Shown in pieces: positions 35,968-44,355 of a stretch of DNA of 64,000 nucleotides (its first letter is position 1; each line of letters starts with the position of its first letter). This DNA is from Spirometra erinaceieuropaei. Its lineage: Eukaryota; Platyhelminthes; Cestoda; Diphyllobothriidea; Diphyllobothriidae. Made by a program: the position numbers and the translations under genes. Below the pieces are notes generated by a model. It did not search any database, had not been told where the DNA came from, and was given only the letters and a program-made list of their open reading frames with translations. The stretch is from the NCBI GenBank assembly GCA_902702965.1, contig CACRXP010000022.1, positions 831,231 to 895,230 of the forward strand, read 5' to 3'.

Positions 35968-38738
35968 TCAGTAACCTAGGCGATAATCTAATTTCAGGCG
36001 GAAGATATTCCAAAGGAAGGCATATTTGGAAGCAAAGAAGAGGGAGCGCTTAGATGTAGTACAAAGAGGCGGCGGAATCACCATGCAGGAGTTGCGCGTG
36101 ACATAAGACCGATCTCTCGGAGTGAGAGTGTCAATGTGCGGAAGACTGGAGCTAGAGTTGATGCGAAAAAGGAAGCAAAGGCCAGCTTCGAGTCTTCTAA
36201 CCCACAAAAACTTAATGTTCGCCAGCTGACATCTCTGAGTATAAGAAATACTGGACGAAGCTTGAGAGAACAGTTTCCGGGTGAAAACCCTCTGAACATT
36301 TTCGATTTTATTACGGTCGCAGGCGTTCATTAAACCGAAGAAAGGACAGCAATATTCGAGGACTGGAAGAACAAACATTTGATAAAGTCTTAGCTTCATT
36401 TCCGGAAGGAAAAAATTATGCGATATGAATCCCCATATCTGCGCGGCTTTGGCAGAGATTCTATCTGCAAGAGGTGATAAAGCAAGTTTATTTGTATAAC
36501 TTAGACCTAGGTCCTTTATGGTGAGGCATTCTGAGAGTGGGTTATTCTGAAAAATTATGGGACCAGGAAGTTTGGTAGGACCAAAAGACATGAAACTACA
36601 CTTGGATGATGAAAACTCCATCTGCCATGTCGAACCCCATCTGCTTAAGCGTAGTAAATCGGCATTAATTTTTTCAACACAAACATTTGCGGTGTCCTTA
36701 GAGTATGAGTAAACACACTTGAGGTCATCGGCATAAGTAAAAGTTTGCGAATTTCCGAGTTCAGTCGAAATATCATTGATGTACAGAAGGAAGATTAGCG
36801 GACCCAGAACCGTGCCTTGATGTACGCCACTCGTGATCGAGTGGGGTTTTGAGTAGCTATTACCGACCATGACTTTCTGGTATCGGTTGGACAGATAGGA
36901 CCTGATGAAGTCGAGTAGAGGCGGCCGGATGCCGAGAGCTTCCAATTTTACTAAAAGACGTCTATGGGGCACCTTGTCAAAGGCTTTGCTAAGATCAAAG
37001 TAAATAACAACCACTGACTGCCGCTCATTACGAAGAGGAGTGATTACATTAAGAAAAGCCAAGTGGCATGTTTTGCAGGATCGTTCAGGTAAAAACCCAT
37101 GCTGACTAGAGCTCAGAAGCCGATTAGCTAGACAGAAGTCAAGAATTTCATTGAAAATAATCCTTTCAAGAAGTTTTGCTAGAGACGGCGTTTTGTGCAC
37201 GCACCGATAGTTATTAACATCGGACCGAGATCCTGACTTGAAAACGGGAATGATAATTGACGTTTTCCATGTTTCAGGAAAGAATCCTTTTGAAATATAA
37301 ACCGAGAATAAATGACTGAGCAATATGGGAAAGTCGGACGCTTGTTTAATAATCGAATTCGGAATCCCGTCCGTTCCTGAGCAGTGTGAGTATTTCAAAC
37401 GGCTTATGTGTTTTTAATGAGATCTGAGGAGACATCAATTGTACCAAGTCTCCTATCTGAAAGTGATCGAAAGAAAGGGACCGGATCGGACTCGGTAGCA
37501 AGGTGTTTTGCAAAGAAAGCACTCAACAACTCCGCCTTGTCAGTGTCATCGGTGAGGAAGACTTTGTTATCATTTTGCATGGGTGAAAGTTCATGACCAC
37601 GCTTAGAGGAGGACCGATGACGGAAGATGTTAGCGACGGATTTGCCAGGGTTCGAACCACTGAGAGCAATTGATTCTCTTTGCCTGTCGCGCGCTTGGCG
37701 CATCCTTGAGGCCATCTCAAAAATCTCTGTGATTCTAAGATGAACTGATAAGGAACTAGTGGATAGGTCACGCAGTTGTCGCCTCAACTTTTTTAGTCTG
37801 TTCTGAAGAAAATGAGGAACAAGAGAATCTAAAGAATTAGGCTTGAGATATCTACGCGGCACAAACTCTAGAATGTCCTTGGAAACATTGGACATGACAT
37901 CACGAAGAATGGTTACATCGCTACAAGTGAGGAAGCCACACCAATCAAAGGATCTCATATAGTTAATTATTAAGTCGCTATCTACGCAGTCGTAGTTCAT
38001 GAAAGTCTGAACGGCGCTTGTCTTTTTTGAAAAGGCAAGCGGTAGGCAACAATGAATTAATACGTGGTCACTGTCAAAGAGGTCCTTTTTTAAGCAACAG
38101 AAAGAGGAGCAATGTCATAGGTAAAGATTAGATCTAAAATGTGATTATCTCTTGTTGGAGAGCGCACCAGTTGGGACCAATTAGAAAAATTGACAATATC
38201 TTGAAAGGGCTGGAATCTGGGTGGGTAGCTATTGGAAACCCAGCCAATTTCAGGAAGGTTAAAATCCCCAGTGATTAGTTTAACATCGAAAGCAGCTTCC
38301 GAAATTAATTTAAAGATTTCACAGAGTTGAGAATCATCACTGGCTAAAGAATTTTGGGGGATTGTAGATACAGCCAATGATTGCCTTTCTTTGCGGCGAG
38401 AGAATAACAGATGCAAAGCAGAAGTTTCCCGTGAATGAGGAAACATCCAAGTAATAGGGAGAGTGCTTTAGGTAGGATTTAAGATAAAGAAGACAACCAC
38501 CCCCACGCCTAGTCGTGCGGTCTTGGCGGTAAAAATCGAAGTCATCTATGAGAAGGGCAGAGTCAGGAATTAGAGAATGCGTCCAAGATTCTGTTACACA
38601 TATAATATCAGGCGTCATTTCCAGAGCAATGGCTCTGATTTGGGCCATCTTGTTTATAACAGACCTGGCATTCAATAATATAATATCTAATGTGTTTCGA
38701 ACGGCAATGCTATTTTCGACGGTATTTAAAAAAAATTT
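35968..38738 (-). pseudogene. element A ORF2: APE endonuclease and reverse transcriptase
   Basis: The product would nick target DNA and reverse-transcribe the element RNA. Endonuclease: LLNARSVINK with the catalytic Asn (about 38,675), VTESW (Glu), RGGGCLLYL, GDFNLPEIGW, HILDLIFT, and DSDHVLI after a frame break. Linker from about 38,000. RT: CSGTDGIPNS, NYRCVHKTPSLAKLLERI, motif A YFDLSKAFDKVPHRR, SGVHQGTVLGPL, YADDLK and a 180-residue C-terminal region ending at 35,968. All RT catalytic aspartates and the endonuclease residues are present. Frame breaks are at 38,352-38,360 (T4G5), 38,086-38,091 (T6) and 37,411-37,415 (T5), plus-strand letters. No ATG precedes the catalytic Asn in this frame; the first is in the NKM that follows it. 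About 920 codons in total. Confidence 0.9.
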
Positions 38739-38740
38739 GG
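38726..38740 (-). promoter_or_regulatory. candidate -1 ribosomal frameshift site (element A)
   Basis: In the extended ORF1 frame the codons are CCA AAT TTT TTT TAA (38,740 down to 38,726). The heptamer A-AAT-TTT (38,738-38,732) fits the X-XXY-YYZ slippery rule, and a -1 slip there leads straight into the ORF2 frame, which opens near 38,764. The ORF1 stop follows three bases after the heptamer's end codon. Downstream pairing is weak (TCGAA/TTCGA, loop about 14). The same heptamer sits at the same place in element B. Confidence 0.6.
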
Positions 38741-38914
38741 AGGCGGATATGTAAGCTGCGAATTAATGACACTTGGTAAATAAGTACCAGTTAATTTAGA
38801 GTTATTGACGTACGGGGAGACAGCAAGAGAAGGCTGAGAATGAGAACTAAAGGAGGTGGGCACATACTTTTCAAACATTGGAATGCTAGGGGAGTTAGAA
38901 CATGGATAGACTTG

Positions 38915-40306
38915 TTAATAGTTAAATAATGGAGGAAGGGGAGGAGGAGGAGGAGGAGGAGGAGGAGGAGGAGGAGGAGGAGGGAGGCTAGAAGGAAAGT
39001 AGGGGCTAATGGGTGAGGGTAGGCCACTAAAAGAATGAAATGGTGGGAAACCAGGTCTAGATTGGAAGTCAAAGGAGATAGGTTGACGTACCTGAGAGCA
39101 ATTTGCCTTAAGTGGTGGGAAGCCTGAACTAGGTTGGGGCATAAATGATTTAGGGCAATTCATGTATGAATTATTTGCTGGATATATAGTAGGGCTTTGA
39201 TAAGTAATCGGTACGCAAGACAGAGAACTATTCGAGGATATAATTGGAGCTGCGGGGTTTGTAGACGTGCTGGGCTGAACAGACTTGTTAGATCTAAGAG
39301 AAGGCGTCGTACCCCTAAACGGAACTGTACTACCTATTTTTTGGGTCGGAGTCTGATTCAATTGTCGAGTCTCACCGTTCTGACGCCAAGCCACTGGTGA
39401 CTTAGCTGTAGACCTTACAGCACCCAGTTGGACAATAGAAGTTATCGGTCTAGCTGATGTAGACGGATTTTCATGTGTCTCAGCGGGACTATCCGGAGGA
39501 TACGAAACGACAAATGGGGCTGCTGCTGCTGCTGCAAGTTTAGGAGCAGGCAAATGCGTCAAGTGGCTTGAGTGAGATGGAGATGTAGGAGAAAGAGGAA
39601 GGAGGGAGTCAGATGTCGCAGGAGTAGGAGAAGCTGAGTCCTTACGGCCACTTGTATTATGACCGAGTTGGGGAGCATTAGACTGAGAAGCAGTAGGTTT
39701 ACGTGAGAATAGAGACCCGATTCTACGCTCCATATTAGTAAGATCATGACAAAGGAAAAATTTTACCTTCTCTAGGTACGCAGTGATACGCTCTCGATGA
39801 GTAAAGATTGTGTCAACCTCGATTGATGAAAACAATTTGACTAAGATGGGTCGATTTGTACTACGGGAGGACAAGCGGTTGGCATCAGCTATTTTATAGT
39901 TGAAACCACATGAATACAGGAAATTGATCGCAACATCAATTGGCCGAGCAGATCGAGGAACATTTTTTCGCAGGAAGTTGTAAGAACGTTTCTGTCTATC
40001 ACTAGATTCACTGGCGATCAGGTGAACAAGTGAGTCGAGACGCCTACATTCTTCAGAGGGAATATCGGAGATGTTCCCGTCGAATAAATGTCCAAGAATT
40101 GTCAGCAAAGAGCCAAACGTTAGCATAAATTCATTGCAGTGGTCAAGTGCAGACAGATTAAGCTGCCGACCAATTACAACGGGTGACGACTGACTAGTAA
40201 TATCATCTGACTTAGATTTAGGTAAAGCTTCTGACTTACGTTTAGTTAGGCCATGTTTACTTACAAGAGCCGAGAGCTTACGTCGACCAGTGACTTTTGG
40301 TCTCAT
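38915..40306 (-). CDS. element A ORF1: RRM-like RNA-binding protein with proline-rich tail
   Basis: ORF1 products of CR1/jockey elements bind element RNA and act in the RNP. The first ATG in frame is at 40,306 (MRPKVTGRRKL), which aligns with element B's start MPRRARAKRRKL, so I prefer it to the farther upstream TTG. A basic N terminus is followed near residue 125 by the conserved domain: KRSYNFLRKNVP, VAINFLYSCGF, ADANRLSSRS, RPILVKLFSSIEVD, an RRM-like beta-alpha pattern shared with element B. The second half is Pro/Ser/Thr rich and ends in a run of 15 prolines encoded by a GGA microsatellite. A TAA stops it at 38,915-38,917, but the same frame stays open for 62 more codons of similar P/S-rich sequence to a TAA at 38,726, so the native C terminus was probably there. 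Confidence 0.88.
   Translation of the reverse strand: MRPKVTGRRKLSALVSKHGLTKRKSEALPKSKSDDITSQSSPVVIGRQLNLSALDHCNEFMLTFGSLLTILGHLFDGNISDIPSEECRRLDSLVHLIASESSDRQKRSYNFLRKNVPRSARPIDVAINFLYSCGFNYKIADANRLSSRSTNRPILVKLFSSIEVDTIFTHRERITAYLEKVKFFLCHDLTNMERRIGSLFSRKPTASQSNAPQLGHNTSGRKDSASPTPATSDSLLPLSPTSPSHSSHLTHLPAPKLAAAAAAPFVVSYPPDSPAETHENPSTSARPITSIVQLGAVRSTAKSPVAWRQNGETRQLNQTPTQKIGSTVPFRGTTPSLRSNKSVQPSTSTNPAAPIISSNSSLSCVPITYQSPTIYPANNSYMNCPKSFMPQPSSGFPPLKANCSQVRQPISFDFQSRPGFPPFHSFSGLPSPISPYFPSSLPPPPPPPPPPPPPPPLPPLFNY
38939..38983. repeat. (GAG)15 microsatellite inside ORF1
   Basis: Fifteen perfect GAG units on the plus strand, read as a proline run (CTC-CTC register giving CCT codons) in ORF1 on the minus strand. 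Length change in steps of three would alter the proline run without breaking the frame. Confidence 0.9.
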
Positions 40307-41030
40307 ATTGTCTCGAGGCAATTTGTGATTAAGAAAACTTCTGGCAGACAAGTTAACTGAATTTCAGCTAGGGGCTAACGATGTAAAAATAACTTACAAC
40401 AGTTAGAGAGAAATCGGATGCACAAAATGAGAATTGCAAAGTGCGATTAGTGAACAACGGGCATAGACTAGCAAAACTCGAAAGGAGATGGCAACGGGCA
40501 GTTCTTAGAGAAAAGGCCTGTATTTAAGGAAATTCAAACAAAAAACAGGTACTAAAATCGTTAGATCTCACAGAAAAACCACTAAAAATAATATCCTCCA
40601 CTTCTCTTCAAATTTAAAACCAGCGACTTGACCTTGACCTTTAAACATCATTCGCATTATCCGCAAACATCCGGATTGAGCTCCAGTCGACGTCGGATAA
40701 GTCAGCCCTATTCTGATTCTATTCAACCCGCCCAATGTTTTGCCTGTTTTGACCCATGCTGGATCAAACGACAAATAACGAATAATTCCGCGTAAACATT
40801 GGATGGCCACTTTGATTGAGCGGTGATATGGGGATGACTTTGTTGATGCTGTCTGACGTTTATGTGAAGAGAAAATGAAAGCAGTGAGCCGTCTGACTTT
40901 CGCGCGCTCAGCTTAAGCTCAGTTCATTTGAAGGAAACTAAGGTTTGCAATTCTGATGCCCCTATGGGCTACAAGCAACTGTAATATATGTAAAATTCAG
41001 AAAAGGCATCAGATATGCACAAAAATTTAA
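40307..41030. other. element A 5' flank; no gene recognised
   Basis: This stretch must hold the 5' UTR of element A and any DNA between it and element B's 3' end. An AAAAAACAGGTA string near 40,540 resembles AAAAAACAGGCAT near 45,820 upstream of element B, a possible common 5' UTR block. Nothing else is supportable. Confidence 0.35.
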
Positions 41031-41104
41031 TTTTTAATTTAATTTAATTTATTAAATGCCAGTTTACAGGCATTGTCAAGGGAAGCGATTAAACACAAAT
41101 CCGA

Positions 41105-41193
41105 CCAGCAGTGAAAAAAACTCCTGAAGAATAAAAATATAGTTGATGATGGTTTTTATGGTTTGAAGGGTTCAGGAGAAAAAAAACTGCTGG
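41105..41193 (-). promoter_or_regulatory. candidate two-helix 3' UTR RNA structure (element B)
   Basis: Two nested perfect inverted repeats are seen: outer CCAGCAGT (41,105-41,112) with ACTGCTGG (41,186-41,193), and inner CTCCTGAA (41,121-41,128) with TTCAGGAG (41,171-41,178). Between the helices lie GAAAAAAA and AAAAAAA tracts, which become facing U tracts in the element RNA. Element A has the same plan with outer pair GAGGGGT/ACCCCTC. Paired base differences at the outer helix support a conserved structure, presumably recognised by the element's RT. Confidence 0.7.
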
Positions 41194-41331
41194 CGGTAGA
41201 TTTTCGACCGTCAAGAGGGGGGGAGGGGGTTGCACGGTATCGGAGATCATCGACCGTCAATTCCTTTCATGAAGTTGGGGATGGTCAAAGTAGAGGCGTT
41301 GAGGAACAGCTGGTGAGACCGGCCATAGGGT

Positions 41332-44300
41332 TCAGAGACCACAAACGCCATCGCTACGGTAGAGTTGATCAGTGGATTCAGAACCCAAAATTTGAGGAAG
41401 CTTTTCTGAATGCAAAAATCGAGTAATAGTTCTCTTAAATAAAGGAAAATTTTGCACAGTTTTCACACTCATTGGTAGTTTATTCCAAATAGCAATTGCA
41501 TTTACAGAATAGAACCGGCGATATTTAACAGTACGTGCCAGAGGCAGAAATAAGAAGACCTTACGGTGACTGTTACGTCGTGGGTAGATATGATGTCTTA
41601 AAGAAGTGAGTGGGTTAAATGTGTGATTATATAATAGTTTAAATAGCAAAAATAGTCCCTTTTGTAATCGACGGAACCATAAAGGATCGAGGTCTGTAAG
41701 CCGGCAACGTTCTTGGTAAGACAAATGTCGGTGTTCCGCGTCTAAAATTCTCTTTGTAAAAATGTGTTGAACGGATTCTATTTCCTTCCGCTCAGTAGCA
41801 CGTATGAGGCTAAATAAAACTAACAGTATTCCAGACCAGGTCTAACGTACATGTTGTAAAGGCGCATTCTGATGTCCCTAGTTTTAAAGTTTCGGAGGAT
41901 AAACCCGGTCGTTCTGCGTGCTTTGGAGACTATCAAGGCACAGTGCTCCGAGAGATTGAGACTCTGGGAGTATGATATGCACAGAGCCTTAGTTTCCCTG
42001 GGCACATTTATGCAGTGACCTTCAATATTTAGTTGCGGTTGGTGGTCGTCGCCAACCACCATGACTGAGCACTTATGCCAAGAAAGAGAAAGGCGCCATG
42101 TGCGGCACCACTGGGCGAAAGCCTGTAGATCGCTCTTTAGGAGCTCAAGCACGATGTCACGATCTGCCGGCTTATATCGATATGCAACTTTAAGATCATC
42201 GGCATACATGAAAGGCTTACCATTCTGAAATAAATCGGGTACATCATTAACGAAAAGGCAAAATAAAAGCGGGCCGAGTACACTACCCTGAATGACTCCA
42301 CTCCTCACACGTGTGGGGTTGGAGATGGTTTTGGAAATCTTAACTCGTTGTGTACGAGTGCCCAGGTAAGAGGATATAAAATTCAAAAGTTTGCCACGTA
42401 TTCCGAAAGAGGGCAGTTTCAAGAGGAGAAGAGCATGGTCAACACGATCAAAAGCCTTAGTGAAATCGAAATATACAGTGTAAAGTGCAAAACCATTGTC
42501 CCTAGATTGGAGAACATAGTCAAAGAAAGAGAGTTGACAGGTGTCACAAGATCGAGCTTTGAGAAATCCATGCTCAGCAGCACTGAGCAGGTTATTCACT
42601 GTTAAGTGATATATAATTGTATCCTTGATCAATGTCTCTAAGATCTTCGAAACTGCGGGGAGGGTGTTTATTGGCCGAAAGTCATCAAACGATGTAGATT
42701 TGCCGTGCTTAGGAATGGGCAGAATGTGTGATTCCTTCCACAAGGTAGGATAAGTTTCACTTTCAAGATCGAGATTAAATATCTTGCATACGAGGGATGG
42801 GAAGACTGTGTTTGCATCCGCTTTTAAAATGCTTACTAGGACACCATCAGGGCCTGGACTATAAGATTGACGAAAACGCCGAATCGCAACAGTCCCATCC
42901 CACAGAGTGAAAGTCATAGTTTCTAGAACTACCGCGGTCAATGGCTGAATGGTCGGAGGCGGAGTGGTTGAGTCTTCAATGAAAGTTTTGGACAGGAAGT
43001 CATTGAAGCTATCAGCGGTTAACTGGGCATCAACTATGGGATTTCCGAGAGCGTCTCGGAGGATGGGATGCTGCGTCTTTCTATGAGTTCGTATTATTCT
43101 AGAGAAAAGTTTCGAGACATTTAACGAATGGTTTTCGGTAAACTGGACCTCTTCGGCTAGCTGTTTTTTTTTTCAGACAAACTCTTATCTCGATCAAAAA
43201 TATCACAAATCAAGGGCAGAACAGAAACATCGATCTGAACATGGAAACGACGATAAAGCCTGCGCAATGTGCGGCGGAAGGGTAAGGGTAGGAAAACCTC
43301 ATCCCCAACATTAATAATTTTCTTACGGGGTACAAAACGAGAAATAAGCGGATCCAAAATTTCGTACAGATTTGCAGTGCAAACATTTACATCCGAACTA
43401 AGGAAGACATCAGTCCAGTCGTAGGAATTAAGGTGTGTTAATAATTCGGTTGAGCGAGTTGATCGGAAATTGCGGAAAAAGCTATACTTTGGGGACGACG
43501 CTTTGTCAGCCTCGAATTCCAACGTTGAAATAACTATGTCATGGTCTGAGCCCCCCAGTGGGCCTAGGGATGACACCGACGATGGCATGCAGCCTATACA
43601 GAAAATTAGGTCAAGTATGCTTGAGCCTCGGGTGGGAAAATCGACAACCTGATTCCATATCCCAACATCTACAGCCTCAAGAATGTCTTCGAACCATCTT
43701 GGGCCTGAAGGCGGAGACCAGCGGACTTCGGTGAGATTAAAGTCACCCGTAACCAATTGATACTTAAAGCTTGAGTCGGCCGCAGCATGAAATGCCTGTG
43801 AGAGTAAACGATCAAAATTGTCGTTGGCGTTGGGAGGACGATAGACGCAGCCAACGAGTAAGGAGAACTTATTTTTTAGTGCAACCTGGAGCCAGCAGCT
43901 GCCTTCTACTGCGGAAAAATGCATGAGGTCCAACAACAAAAATGCAAGTGTTTGCTTAACGTAGACGCAGCAGCCCCCAGCACGGCTATCTTGGCGATCA
44001 TTTCGGATGCAATTATGGCCTAGAAGCGAGAGCTCAGAGTCAGCTACTGAGGCTGATGCCCACGTCTCAGCTACTAAAACAATATCTGGAGAATGGACGA
44101 ACACCAGAGTCTGAAGCAAAGGCATCTTATTAAGCAAGGATCTGGCATTTAAAACAAAAAGTTTGAAGGTAAAGGCTGTTAGTTTTTGAGGGAGGTGGGC
44201 TACATCGTCCAGTTCTGGGCTGCCCACGGAGCAAATGGTCCGGATGCAACCATCCGGTTTTGCAAAAAATTTTGTGGCATCGAAAACTTCTGACGTGGAT

Positions 44301-44355
44301 ACAAAGGGGTAGGACTTGGGGGAGGGAATGACGGGCAGGTGAACTGGTAACCATT
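41332..44355 (-). pseudogene. element B ORF2: APE endonuclease and reverse transcriptase
   Basis: Endonuclease: VLNARSLLNK (catalytic Asn), VAETW (Glu), RAGGCCVYVK, LVTGDFNLTEVRW, SSILDLIF, GGSDHDIVIS. Linker: EVQFTENHSLNVSKLFSRI and onward. RT: YSPGPDGVL, FDDFRPINTLPAVSKILE, motif A YFDFTKAFDRVDHA, RSGVIQGSVLGPLLF, MYADDLKVAY, then a C-terminal part with RPGLEYC, YQERCRLTDLDPLWFRRL and AIWNKLP. All catalytic residues are present. Breaks: one frame change in a T10 run (43,164-43,173) just before the linker, and one near 41,816-41,823 after RPGLEYC. The frame opens at about 44,355 inside ORF1, and no ATG occurs until after the catalytic Asn, so normal AUG initiation would give an endonuclease lacking its first motif. 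About 980 codons from the frameshift site. Confidence 0.9.

Larger units (their letters stand above)
35131..40306 (-). mobile_element. element A: nearly full-length CR1/jockey-like non-LTR retrotransposon
   Basis: A minus-strand element of about 5.2 kb or more. It contains ORF1 (40,306 to 38,915, extendable to 38,726), ORF2 (38,738 to 35,968) and a 3' UTR of about 840 bases ending in short AT-rich repeats (TAGATAAATTTAGATAGATA in plus orientation, 35,132-35,151). The 5' UTR presumably lies in 40,307-40,560. Damage is limited to one premature stop in ORF1 and three frame breaks in ORF2, each in a short homopolymer. Element B is a diverged relative directly upstream in the same orientation. Confidence 0.9.

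Noticed and set aside
37396..37398. TTG at 37,398 as an ORF start in element A
   Set aside because: The coding frame continues upstream across a homopolymer indel at 37,411; the TTG is an internal Leu codon.
38791..39072. Leucine-run membrane protein on the minus strand
   Set aside because: It is the out-of-frame translation of the GGA microsatellite inside element A's ORF1.
41820..42941. Separate RT gene starting at an ATG at 42,941
   Set aside because: The same frame is open far upstream of this ATG through the linker to 43,164, so the ATG is internal to ORF2.
43470..43652. Plus-strand frames across elements A and B
   Set aside because: They are antisense shadows of the ORF1 and ORF2 frames and share no motif.
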